From the NCBI RefSeq assembly GCF_001885945.1, contig NZ_JXKQ01000003.1, positions 186,001 to 250,000 on the forward strand: a DNA stretch of 64,000 nt. The letters run 5' to 3'. Made by a program: the position numbers and the translations under genes. Below the pieces are notes generated by a model, which did not search any database, was not told the DNA's origin, and saw only the letters and a list, made by a program, of their open reading frames with translations. Source of the stretch: Enterococcus hermanniensis. GTDB lineage: Bacteria; Bacillota; Bacilli; Lactobacillales; Enterococcaceae. This document shows, piece by piece, positions 53,640-62,841 of this stretch (within the stretch, counting starts at the first letter, position 1; every line of letters starts with the position of its first letter).

Positions 53640-54497
53640 CTAGTTATTTTTATCATTCAAACCTAAATTTATTTTTTCATTAGACAACATTATTACCCCC
53701 AATAATATTCCATAAGCAGTATCTCTACCTGAAGTATGACCGATGGCTAAAATATTTTTAAGAACAACATCAAGTTTTTCGGGCACAGGATACATAAACC
53801 ATTGATTCAACTGAATGAACGGAGAGCTTACGAATCCCTGGACAGCCGTCCGAAGATAATTTTCACTTATTATTGTAGTAGTTGTAAGCCCGTTTAAGAG
53901 GATTTCTTGTATTTGTTTCACCGCTGGATGTTGGTAGATGCTAAGTATAAATAGATAGCCCAATAAGATGTCATCCCCACTGGGTGTCAATCCTCGCCCT
54001 CGCCCAATAAAAAATATCAGAGCTTCTACCCATTTTTGGTTTGAATATTCTGGCTGAATAAGTTGTTCAAAATACTTTTGGTTTTGCCTTGTATTCTCAA
54101 TGCCTAGTTGTTTATCTAATTCATAGGACTTCAATTTCTTCGTTAATAGCTCCACACTTTGGTTATCATAAGAAAGGTTAATTATTTCTAGTGGAACTTT
54201 TCTGATCGACTTCAAAGAGACGATTTTTACTCCTTGATAGCTATAAAAAATTAAGGTTTCATCCGTAATTTTTACGATATCGTCGTCCTTACAAAAATTC
54301 ATTATCTTTCGAAACATTTCCTTTGGAATTCGGAGTCCAAAGCTAGAAAGATAATTGTCAGAATCAGTGATATGGATCAATCGTCCAGCAACGATAAGAT
54401 TAAAGGAATGGGTAAATGTACTGTGCACTCGTCCGATTTTTCCACAGTCATTTAGTTTTGAAAAGTACGAGCTCATTAAATATTCAGCTTTTCCCAT
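53640..54497 (-). CDS. DUF2877 protein (AllH/YahE-like transcarbamylase subunit)
   Basis: A 285-aa DUF2877 protein with the family hallmark GRGRGLTPSGDDILLGYL near 165-182 and GHTSGRD near the end. In E. coli AllH belongs, with AllF (FdrA) and AllG (DUF1116), to the oxamate transcarbamylase of anaerobic allantoin use, and YahE is a paralogue in an uncharacterised operon. It is the last gene of the five-gene operon here, 17 bases after the amidohydrolase, and would complete a complex with the fused FdrA-DUF1116 protein. Confidence 0.85.
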   Translation of the reverse strand: MGKAEYLMSSYFSKLNDCGKIGRVHSTFTHSFNLIVAGRLIHITDSDNYLSSFGLRIPKEMFRKIMNFCKDDDIVKITDETLIFYSYQGVKIVSLKSIRKVPLEIINLSYDNQSVELLTKKLKSYELDKQLGIENTRQNQKYFEQLIQPEYSNQKWVEALIFFIGRGRGLTPSGDDILLGYLFILSIYQHPAVKQIQEILLNGLTTTTIISENYLRTAVQGFVSSPFIQLNQWFMYPVPEKLDVVLKNILAIGHTSGRDTAYGILLGVIMLSNEKINLGLNDKNN

Positions 54498-54514
54498 TTA
54501 TCCCCCCTCCTTTT

Positions 54515-55738
54515 TTAGCGATGAATGGTTACCTTTGTATCCACTTTGACTGTGACCCGACCATTTTTTATCACATATAATCGTTCGGGTAGATCAATAA
54601 TTGCATCGGCTTTTATTTTTGTATCTAATAAAATCAAATCAGCTTGCTTCCCAATTTCTATTCCATAGTCTTTTAAACCTAATGCTTTCGCAGGATTTTC
54701 TGTTATCATTGGTAAAACAGTTGGCAGATCATCTGCACCGCCCAAATGACCAACTGGAATTGCCAGCATCGCAATTTGCATCAAATCACCGTTTCCATAA
54801 GGTGTAAAAGCATTCCGAATATTATTTGTCGCTAAACATATATTTATACCGGCATCACGTAGTTTTCGAATAGGTGTTACAGCACGCCGAACATTGACCT
54901 CGTCGTTTCGTGCTCCTAGATGTAGATCAGTTGCCGGCAAAGGCATCACGTTTATCTTTGCTGCCACCATCAACTTGATAACACGCGCTAATTGTTCTTT
55001 CGACATTGCATGTAGTGCGGTTAGATGGCCGACAGAAACTCGACCTTGATAATTTTCCTTTATCGTTTTCTCACAAAGATACTCAATCGAAGTATCATCC
55101 GCTTCGTCAGCAAAATCTTGATGCAAATCGATATCTTTACCGTATTTTTTAGCAATCTTAAAAATTAAATCAATGTGTTCATTTGCAGGTGCATCATTAT
55201 AAGGAATTCCTCCGACAATATCTGCCCCCATATCCATTGCTTCATACATCATTTTTTCCGTTCCTGGGGTTTTAAAAATACCTTCTTGCGGAAAGGCAAC
55301 GACTTGCATATCGATCAAATCTTTGTACTCCTCTTTTAATCGCATAATCATATTGAATCCTGTAAATCCTTGTGCTGGATCAAATTCTGCATGTGTCCGA
55401 ACCGTTGTTGCACCATGGCGAATAATCATTTCCAACGCTCGTTTTGCTCGATTGTAAACATCTTCTTCTGTAAAGGTCGGTTTTAACTTAGCAGTTACTT
55501 CAATAGCCTCTTTTAAAGTACCGGATTTATTTGGCTCTCGATCCGCGATGAGGGCCTTATCCAAATGAATATGGCTTTCAACTAAACCAGGAATCAGAAC
55601 TCTCCCTGCGCCTTCAATGACTTCTTTAGCTGAATCATTAATTGCGGAAGCAATATTGATAATTTTTCCATCCTCAATCGCGATGTCTTGTAACGCTTCA
55701 CCATCATTTAATCGTACTTGTTTAATCAATATGTCCAT
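54515..55738 (-). CDS. AtzC/CodA-like amidohydrolase
   Basis: A metal-dependent amidohydrolase of about 407 aa. The metal site segments are HIHLD (near 57-61), HQDFADE and GHLTALHAM. The body resembles AtzC and cytosine deaminase, including TPYGNGDLMQ and GIEIGKQADL. At the place of the catalytic Asp after strand 8 (CDN in AtzC, HDD in CodA) the sequence reads ATNN, so Asn replaces Asp. In the E. coli yah operon a similar protein (YahJ) accompanies the same gene set. The substrate is probably a cyclic amide or amidine. The ATG at 55738 has AAGGAG upstream. Confidence 0.8.
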   Translation of the reverse strand: MDILIKQVRLNDGEALQDIAIEDGKIINIASAINDSAKEVIEGAGRVLIPGLVESHIHLDKALIADREPNKSGTLKEAIEVTAKLKPTFTEEDVYNRAKRALEMIIRHGATTVRTHAEFDPAQGFTGFNMIMRLKEEYKDLIDMQVVAFPQEGIFKTPGTEKMMYEAMDMGADIVGGIPYNDAPANEHIDLIFKIAKKYGKDIDLHQDFADEADDTSIEYLCEKTIKENYQGRVSVGHLTALHAMSKEQLARVIKLMVAAKINVMPLPATDLHLGARNDEVNVRRAVTPIRKLRDAGINICLATNNIRNAFTPYGNGDLMQIAMLAIPVGHLGGADDLPTVLPMITENPAKALGLKDYGIEIGKQADLILLDTKIKADAIIDLPERLYVIKNGRVTVKVDTKVTIHR

Positions 55739-55782
55739 TTTTTCCACTCCTTAAATACTATTTATTATGACTCCATTTTTTG

Positions 55783-57138
55783 CTAGCCAAAGAACAATCC
55801 GATGGCTAGTAAAACTACGGAAGCTAAGGTCAGCCACTTCACATTTCCTTTTACCACATCTAAAATAGGAATTTGGAACCCTGATGATAACGCTTGCATC
55901 GTAATGTTTACAAAACTCATCTGACTTCCTAGACCCACACCCATCGTTACAAAACCTAGTGCTATCGGAGGAAATCCTAGCGATACTGCAACAGGGAGAA
56001 CCAGTGTTAGAACAGAACCTACATACGCACCGGCCGGAACACCAATAAGAATACCAGTTAAAATTGCCACGGGCACCACGATAAATTCTGGCGCATTTTG
56101 TGCGACCCCAGCAATCACAGCAAAAGTTCCTGTCTGAGCTATTACGTTTATGAAGGCCAAGAAAATACCAACTTGAAATAAGCGGGTCAAAATATAGGTT
56201 GATCCATCTACCATTGCTTCAACCGATTGATTCATCGTAAAGTCAGTACAAATGAATACTAATGCTAAAGTCAAAATCATGTAAACCAACGGCGTAAAGA
56301 ACGCAAAACCAATGAGCTCATTTACGATTGGTCCGAAAATAACTGCAAATAATAAGAAAATTGCTGGAATCGTTAGTTTAAGCAATTCGCCATTTGATTT
56401 TTTATCAAATGCATCATCTTCGACTTCTTTGAATCCGATTTTGCGGCGTTTCGTTCCCCAAAAGGCTAAAAGGATTGCTAATACTACAAATAGTAACCAA
56501 AATGGTCGCATCACCGAAACATAATCTGCAACGGAAACATCGCCTAATTTAGAAACGATACTTGATTCTAACGAAGCAGGAGAAGTAGTAAATGAAACTG
56601 CAGCCGCTAAAGACATACCTGCGATCAATTCTGGGACTACCCCTACCGCTGCAAAAGCCAATGGTGCAATCACCATCGCACTTCCGCCGCCGATACCTGA
56701 CATATAAGTTGCAGCAGCCAGTAAAATAACAATGAAAGCTGAGGCATATTCTACTTTTCCCTTTGTTCCTCTTTTAGCTAACGTCAGTGCTGCAGAGTAA
56801 CTCCCGGCTTTGAATACGGCCATTGCTACAGCAGAATTGATAATCGGGACGGTAATGCTTAACATAGACGGAATGGTCTCCAATAATTGCGCATTGGCGT
56901 CTTGCAAGCTAATTCCCCCAATTAGCATTGCTAAAATCCCAGCAACAAGACCGGCAATAATCATATCTACTTTTAAAAATAATAATACCAACACTAGAAT
57001 CAATGGAACAATGACTAGGATTGCTTGAAATCCCGTTGGCGCAGTAACATCACCTAATGAATCTGCTGAGAAGACCGTGAATCCGGAAGTCAAACCAAGA
57101 AATATCAGCAACAGAAATACTCTAATTTTTCGCTTCAT
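55783..57138 (-). CDS. Permease of the ion-transporter superfamily
   Basis: A 451-aa membrane protein with about 12 helices, after a helix that resembles a signal (VFLLLIFLGLTSGFTVF). Re-entrant loop-like segments YMSGIGGGSAMVIAPLAF and GVPAGAYVGSVLTLVLPVAVSLG are typical of the IT (citrate/gluconate-like) superfamily. It lies between carbamate kinase and the amidohydrolase in the operon and is expected to import the compound that the pathway degrades. GAGGAG precedes the ATG. Confidence 0.75.
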   Translation of the reverse strand: MKRKIRVFLLLIFLGLTSGFTVFSADSLGDVTAPTGFQAILVIVPLILVLVLLFLKVDMIIAGLVAGILAMLIGGISLQDANAQLLETIPSMLSITVPIINSAVAMAVFKAGSYSAALTLAKRGTKGKVEYASAFIVILLAAATYMSGIGGGSAMVIAPLAFAAVGVVPELIAGMSLAAAVSFTTSPASLESSIVSKLGDVSVADYVSVMRPFWLLFVVLAILLAFWGTKRRKIGFKEVEDDAFDKKSNGELLKLTIPAIFLLFAVIFGPIVNELIGFAFFTPLVYMILTLALVFICTDFTMNQSVEAMVDGSTYILTRLFQVGIFLAFINVIAQTGTFAVIAGVAQNAPEFIVVPVAILTGILIGVPAGAYVGSVLTLVLPVAVSLGFPPIALGFVTMGVGLGSQMSFVNITMQALSSGFQIPILDVVKGNVKWLTLASVVLLAIGLFFG

Positions 57139-57170
57139 AATTAAGCTCCTCTTTTTTTGTCGTGGATTTT

Positions 57171-58103
57171 TTAATAAGAGATTCTGGTTCCAAAGCCTGT
57201 AGTAACATTTTTAAGATTTTCAATTGACGTAATAACCGCTTCCCCACCACCACTTTCGACGAATTCTATTGCAGACTCTACTTTCGGTAACATACTGCCA
57301 GGAGGAAACTGATTTTCTTTGATATATTGTTTAGCTTCTTGAACTGTCAGATGCTCTAGTTTTTTTTGATTGGGTTGATTGTAGTTTATATATACATTGT
57401 CTACTCCCGTCAAAATAATCAAACGATCTGCCTCTATCTCTTTGGCTAGATTTTTAGCCGAAAGATCTTTATCTATCACAGCTTCCACACCTTCGTAATT
57501 TCCCTGCTTATTTTTAATGACCGGAACACCGCCACCTCCAACGCAGATCGTGATCACTTCTGCCTTGATCAAAGAAAGAAGGGCTTCTTTTTCAACAATT
57601 GATACTGGTTTTGGCGATGCAATCACTTTCCGATACCCACGACCGGAGTCTTCTTGATAGATACCGCCTCCATTTTTCATTTTTGACTCTGCTTCTTCCT
57701 GATTATAAAATGGTCCGATTGGTTTCGTTGGTTTTTTAAATGACGGATCATCCTCTGCAACTTCTACTTGAGTGATCACACTGATCACACTTTTATTCAT
57801 TTTTTTCTTTGCCAATTCGTTTTGAATTGCCTGCTGAATCCAGTAACCAATACTACCTTCAGTCATCGCGACATTGGTATCCAAGTGCATCATCGGCGTT
57901 TGCTCAGAATCTCCCGCTTTTTGCTGGATCATCAAATTTCCGACTTGTGGTCCATTGCCATGACATATCACGACTTTTTCTCCTAATTGAATAAATGAAA
58001 CAATATCTGAAGCGACTTTTCTGACAACTTCCTTTTGTCCCTCATCACTAGGGACTTTATCTAATATTGCATTTCCACCTAATGCAATGACATTTAAACT
58101 CAT
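57171..58103 (-). CDS. arcC: Carbamate kinase
   Basis: A kinase of about 310 aa: ALGGNAI at the start, HGNGPQVGNL, and the GGGGVPVI phosphate loop. It converts carbamoyl phosphate and ADP to ATP, ammonia and CO2. AAAGGA lies eight bases before ATG at 58103; an ATG three codons earlier touches the site. It starts seven bases after the fused FdrA-DUF1116 gene. No arginine deiminase or ornithine transcarbamylase is nearby, so the carbamoyl phosphate must come from the FdrA-type enzyme. A YahI/AllK-type role is inferred. Confidence 0.92.
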   Translation of the reverse strand: MSLNVIALGGNAILDKVPSDEGQKEVVRKVASDIVSFIQLGEKVVICHGNGPQVGNLMIQQKAGDSEQTPMMHLDTNVAMTEGSIGYWIQQAIQNELAKKKMNKSVISVITQVEVAEDDPSFKKPTKPIGPFYNQEEAESKMKNGGGIYQEDSGRGYRKVIASPKPVSIVEKEALLSLIKAEVITICVGGGGVPVIKNKQGNYEGVEAVIDKDLSAKNLAKEIEADRLIILTGVDNVYINYNQPNQKKLEHLTVQEAKQYIKENQFPPGSMLPKVESAIEFVESGGGEAVITSIENLKNVTTGFGTRISY

Positions 58104-58119
58104 ACTTGTCATCCTTTTC

Positions 58120-61100
58120 TTAATCTATTTTTATACCAAGTGATTTTGCATAGGCTTCTAGAGCTTGCTCAAAACATTCTATTGGCGCACGAACCGTTCC
58201 TGCGCCCACCTGTCCTGTACCAGCTTCTTTGTGAGCAATTCCTGTATTTATCACTGGAGTAATTCCTGTTTCAACTACTTTTCGAACATCGATTCCTAGA
58301 CAAGTCCCTTGGAAGTCCCAAGTAGGAATCGTCCATGCGGGATTATGGCTAATGCAGATCTTTGCCATTTCATTGGAAATATCCAATGCATCTTGGAAAC
58401 CGCCCGCACCAACGAATCGAGTTACTCCCGGTGCAGCTACCATCGCCATTCCTCCCACACCGATTGTTTCTGTAATAGAACTATCCCCCATATCTGGATT
58501 GCCGTCTTCTTCAGAAAATCCAGTGAAGTAGAGACCCTTCGGCACATTTACGGGTGCAGTAAACCACTGATCACCGGTTTCCGCGATTCTTACACCAAAA
58601 TTGACACCATTTCGAGATAATGTGGTTACAACTGTTCCCTTAGCTTCTTTTCTAGCTGTATCTACGATGGATTTGCCTGCCGCCATCATAATATTTAAGA
58701 AAAATTGATCTGTATCTGCTAAAAACTTCATTACTTCATGTTTATCATTTTCATCTATTGGTAGTAGTACAATCGAAGGGGCAATCTCTCTTAAAAAATT
58801 TAGTGATGCCGCAAAATTTCTTTGATGAAACTCATCACCCATCGTGATTGACCGTGCAATAAGAACACTCAAATTTATGCCATTTTCATTCTGTTGTAAA
58901 GCTTTTGAAAGTGTCGGCCCCAAAACATTCTTCATCCAATTTAAACGAGTGATCACTTCATCTGAGTACGCACCAAAACGAAGAACTTTTCCAATTCCTT
59001 CATTCATCGTACAATATCCTACCGAACCATCTAATTGGTTTTCGACAACAAATACCGGCATATTCCCCGAAGTTATGCCCCCCATAGGGCCGACGGCATG
59101 CACTTGATGACAAGGAATAAAACGTATCTCATCCGCCTCAATCAAAGCTTCGACTTCTTTCTCATTTTTTGCCCAACCTTCAAAAATAGCCGCTCCAATA
59201 ACCGAGCCTTGCATCGGGCCTGTCATTTCCTCCCAATTGATGGGGGGGCCGGCATGAAGTAATGTTTTAGTCCTCTCATTTAATTCAGGGATTACCGATT
59301 TTGCTGGAACTACATTTCTTAAGAAAGGTTGGGCATTTCGAATCTTATCTATTACTTTATGGTTTTCTTCATTAATTTGATCTTCATAGTCATCTAACGC
59401 ATTCAAAATTTTGATCATCTTTTGATTTCCGCTAGCTCTAGGTTTCCAATTGAACTGTTCAGACTTACCATCAAAATCTAAGATAGATTGATTAAAACTA
59501 GAAAGACCTACATTGATAATACGTGGCTTACTGTTAAGCAATTCCATCACTTTAGGACTTGCTTTCGGGACAGCTATTTTTTCACCATTGTAAACGATGG
59601 TTTCTTTTGATACTTCGGTTAGCTCTATCCCTTTTAAACTCAATGCAGTTTGAACCGCTTTGGCATTACTTTCAGCAACTAAAACGTCGTTATCTAGCAA
59701 TCGCTGGATCGTATTTTCATAACCTTGTGGATCTTTGTCTGTGCCTACAACAGTTGCCACAAAATAAATGTCGCGATTTTCATTTTTAGCTTGGAGTTGT
59801 GCAGCTTGAATAGATGGAAGTAACGCCGCCACCATATCTTCATGTGCCCCATAACCGAGAACGATATCAAGTAAAATTACTCCGGTAGATTTATCCGCTG
59901 AATACTCTTTGATTTTTTTAATACGTACTTCTGGATCAATCATTGGGTGTGGTTTGCCCTGAGTATATCTATCATCACCTAAATCAATCACGTCATATCC
60001 CTGGGATTTCAAGATAAATCCCTCTTGTTTTACTAAGCCTTCTAAACCCAGCGCTTCAGAAAGCAACATTCCCGCTTCAGCAGCCAATGTACCACCTGAA
60101 TACAAGCCCTTGATTACTTTATCGTCCGCTAGCTTTTTTGATGGTTGTTTAACCGGTTCAAAATATGTTGGTTTGATTTTCACTGACTTCGCCAAGTCGA
60201 CCGCGATTTTAGCAGTCTCTTCTAACGTATGTGCCAAATATACTTTTCCTTCATGAGCAGTTGGTTTTTCTCCTAAGAAAATGGCAACCACCGGTTTTGT
60301 GATACTCTGTAATAGTTGAACAACCTCATCACGTACTTCCTTTGCTGGCGGTTTTGAAATGACACAAATCACATCTGTGGGCTCATGATTTTCCAAAGCA
60401 ATAATTGCATCTTTAACCGTAATAGCCCCGACTTTATCACTTAGATCTCGTCCACCCGTTCCAATCGCATGGACAACTCCATTTCCAAGACGATCGATAA
60501 GAGTCGTAACTTCTTGGATACCTGTCCCAGAAGCTCCGACGACCCCAATATTTCCGGGTGTGATAACATTAGTGAAGGCTATTGGCAGACTAGAAATAAT
60601 TCCCGTGCCGCAATCAGGTCCCATCATCAATAAGCCTTTTTCATGCGCTAGTTTTTTCAACTTTACTTCATCTTCAATTGGGATATTGTCTGTAAAGGAA
60701 AAGACGTGAAGGCCGCTTTTTAATGCCGTTTCCATTTCAACGGCGCCATATTCACCTGGAATACTAAAGAGCGCCATATTTGCATCCGGTAGATGATCAA
60801 GTGCTTCTGTCCAAGATTCCGAGGATCGTGTTTTGGTTTCTGATTTAGTTGAAGAGAGATCATTTAAAAATTTATCAACTTCGGATAAAACATTTTCCAT
60901 AATTCTTGAACTGCCACTGTCTACCACCACCATCAAATCATTTGGTGAGGCCTGGCTTGCTTCATCCGTTAATAATCCGGTATTTTCTAAAATAGCTTTA
61001 TTGGCATTTGTCCCCATCATAATTTGACTCATGCTCACACTTTCCATCTCGTTGATCCGATTGGTTAAGAGCATTAGGTTGATAGAATCTTGATAATTAT

Positions 61101-61125
61101 TCTTTAAAATAACAGTTTGTAGCAT
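58120..61125 (-). CDS. Fused FdrA (AllF/YahF)-DUF1116 (AllG/YahG) protein
   Basis: One 1001-aa chain covers two proteins that are separate in E. coli. Residues 1 to about 580 match FdrA: NYQDSINLMLLTNRI, SQIMMGTNANKAIL, GLLMMGPDCGTGII, GVVGASGTGIQEV and YSGGTLAAEAG, a succinyl-CoA-synthetase-like fold. From about 584 the DUF1116 domain runs to the end: KIRNAQPFLRNVVPA, LHAGPPINWEEMTGPMQG, PCHQVHAVGPMGGITSGNMP. The join falls where DUF1116 proteins normally start, with no stop or frameshift. AGGAG lies six bases before ATG at 61125. With DUF2877 it should make the transcarbamylase that yields carbamoyl phosphate. Confidence 0.88.
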   Translation of the reverse strand: MLQTVILKNNYQDSINLMLLTNRINEMESVSMSQIMMGTNANKAILENTGLLTDEASQASPNDLMVVVDSGSSRIMENVLSEVDKFLNDLSSTKSETKTRSSESWTEALDHLPDANMALFSIPGEYGAVEMETALKSGLHVFSFTDNIPIEDEVKLKKLAHEKGLLMMGPDCGTGIISSLPIAFTNVITPGNIGVVGASGTGIQEVTTLIDRLGNGVVHAIGTGGRDLSDKVGAITVKDAIIALENHEPTDVICVISKPPAKEVRDEVVQLLQSITKPVVAIFLGEKPTAHEGKVYLAHTLEETAKIAVDLAKSVKIKPTYFEPVKQPSKKLADDKVIKGLYSGGTLAAEAGMLLSEALGLEGLVKQEGFILKSQGYDVIDLGDDRYTQGKPHPMIDPEVRIKKIKEYSADKSTGVILLDIVLGYGAHEDMVAALLPSIQAAQLQAKNENRDIYFVATVVGTDKDPQGYENTIQRLLDNDVLVAESNAKAVQTALSLKGIELTEVSKETIVYNGEKIAVPKASPKVMELLNSKPRIINVGLSSFNQSILDFDGKSEQFNWKPRASGNQKMIKILNALDDYEDQINEENHKVIDKIRNAQPFLRNVVPAKSVIPELNERTKTLLHAGPPINWEEMTGPMQGSVIGAAIFEGWAKNEKEVEALIEADEIRFIPCHQVHAVGPMGGITSGNMPVFVVENQLDGSVGYCTMNEGIGKVLRFGAYSDEVITRLNWMKNVLGPTLSKALQQNENGINLSVLIARSITMGDEFHQRNFAASLNFLREIAPSIVLLPIDENDKHEVMKFLADTDQFFLNIMMAAGKSIVDTARKEAKGTVVTTLSRNGVNFGVRIAETGDQWFTAPVNVPKGLYFTGFSEEDGNPDMGDSSITETIGVGGMAMVAAPGVTRFVGAGGFQDALDISNEMAKICISHNPAWTIPTWDFQGTCLGIDVRKVVETGITPVINTGIAHKEAGTGQVGAGTVRAPIECFEQALEAYAKSLGIKID

Positions 61126-61245
61126 CTTGTTCTCCTGCCTTTCTTCTACAAAATTATTGTAAAATTTAAAGAAGGCGTTTACATCGGACATAATTCTAAA
61201 AAAATGGTATTATTTTTATCTATAATGCGAAAAAAGGAGAATTCG
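61126..61245. promoter_or_regulatory. Divergent promoter region of the transcarbamylase operon and pucR
   Basis: In 120 bp, TATAAT at 61221-61226 can serve pucR but has no good -35. A cre-like sequence (minus strand TGTAAACGCCTTCT, 61170-61183; two differences from consensus) lies before the operon, so carbon catabolite control is possible. The divergent layout suggests that the PucR protein acts here. Confidence 0.4.
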
Positions 61246-62841
61246 ATGAAATTAAAGAGCTTATTGTCGCTAGGTGATTTAAAAACAAGTAAACTACTGA
61301 CTGATGCAATTGGTCTAGATAATGACGTTGAATCTGCCATGGTGTTAGAGGCTTTAGACATAGAACATTGGAGCAAAGCCAATCAACTTATCCTCACTTC
61401 CTTTTATGCATTTGAAGGGATTACGGAAGAAAAATTGGAAGATTTTTTTTTCAAAATGCGAAAAATTGGGATTAGTGGTTTAGTGATAAAGATGGATCGT
61501 TTAATTAAGACCATTCCTGAATGGGTCATCGAATTGTCTTTTAAATATGAAATTCCCTTAATAAAAATAGCCCACGATGTCAGCTATGAAAAAATTCTTT
61601 TAGCGATCTACGAACCCTTGCTCAATTATCAAACACATATTTTACGAACTTATTACGATGTCCGCCAGCGATTCACTAAATTAGAACGACAATCTCCCTC
61701 CTTTAAACGGATAATGGAGGAATTTCATTCATTGATCGGTGTCCCTTGCAGCTTAAAAATAATCGATAAGCAATTAGATTTTTCGTGTGGAGAAATCCCA
61801 GACAATCAGGTGGTTACTGACCGCATCGAATTTTTTGGTGGTGAATTTACAAGGAATGATTACACTCAGTTGACTCTTTTTTCTCAGCATACAGGAAAAA
61901 GCCAACAAGCCTTAGAGGTCAGCTTATTCAATCCTTTCTCCAATAATTGTTTATTGCTCATTTATCATGATCACAAAGAAATAAAAGAAACAGATTTAAT
62001 GATCATTGAAAATACAGTCGATGTGCTTCAAGAAAAATTGAACACCGAATTTTTACTAAAAAAAGAGCGGTACGAATGCCTAAATAATTTAGCAGATGCT
62101 ATTTTACAAAATACCCCTGAAAATCCTGAGGAGTTGAATAGCCTTCTAAAAGAAGCAGATATGAACCATCATAAGTTTTATCAAGCGATCGCTTTTTCTA
62201 CCAAAGACATCAACAACAAGCTCCAAAAGGATAAAGTACTTAATTTACTAAAACATTTGAAAACGCATTCTATTTTTTTTGACCATCATAATTATTCGTT
62301 AATCCTTTTCAATTTTGATCAAGATACTGCGCTTACTAAATCCGCGATCAGACGTGTTCTTTCAACAGTACTAGAACAAAATCCCTCGATGACGTTTGCA
62401 GTCAGTGAATTAAAGAAAAAAAATGACTTAAAAGAAATTTTGATGGAATGCTTAGATATTTTACATTTTAGCGAACAATTTTATCACGACGACGTTGTCG
62501 AATTGGCAGACATTGGTATTTTCAGACATTTTATCCGGAATGATCAATTGGGATTGATCGAAGACCTAGTTCCTGAAAAACTATTGATTTTGGCTCAAAA
62601 TAATTATGACCTATTTGAAACCTTATACCAATTCTTACGAAATAATCGGAATTATAAACAAACTGCTGAAACTATGTTTTTGCACTCAAAAACGATTCGC
62701 TATCGCCTAAGTAAGATTGAACTTTTTCTGGCGATTGATTTAAATGACCCTTTACAAATGATGAATCATGAAATAGGAACGTATATCATCAAGATGAGGA
62801 GAACTGCTTTTGAAAAAACAAATCCAACTCACAAACGGTAG
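61246..62841 (+). CDS. PucR-family transcriptional regulator
   Basis: A protein of about 531 aa: N-terminal PucR sensor domain (KANQLILTSFYAFEG... near 40-130), a middle GGDEF-like region, and a C-terminal HTH_30 (FLHSKTIRYRLSKIELFLAIDL, near 490-512). PucR proteins activate purine, allantoin and other nitrogen-source genes in response to pathway metabolites. AAGGAG lies six bases before ATG at 61246. Its position beside the transcarbamylase operon makes it the likely specific activator. The inducer is unknown. Confidence 0.85.
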   Translation: MKLKSLLSLGDLKTSKLLTDAIGLDNDVESAMVLEALDIEHWSKANQLILTSFYAFEGITEEKLEDFFFKMRKIGISGLVIKMDRLIKTIPEWVIELSFKYEIPLIKIAHDVSYEKILLAIYEPLLNYQTHILRTYYDVRQRFTKLERQSPSFKRIMEEFHSLIGVPCSLKIIDKQLDFSCGEIPDNQVVTDRIEFFGGEFTRNDYTQLTLFSQHTGKSQQALEVSLFNPFSNNCLLLIYHDHKEIKETDLMIIENTVDVLQEKLNTEFLLKKERYECLNNLADAILQNTPENPEELNSLLKEADMNHHKFYQAIAFSTKDINNKLQKDKVLNLLKHLKTHSIFFDHHNYSLILFNFDQDTALTKSAIRRVLSTVLEQNPSMTFAVSELKKKNDLKEILMECLDILHFSEQFYHDDVVELADIGIFRHFIRNDQLGLIEDLVPEKLLILAQNNYDLFETLYQFLRNNRNYKQTAETMFLHSKTIRYRLSKIELFLAIDLNDPLQMMNHEIGTYIIKMRRTAFEKTNPTHKR

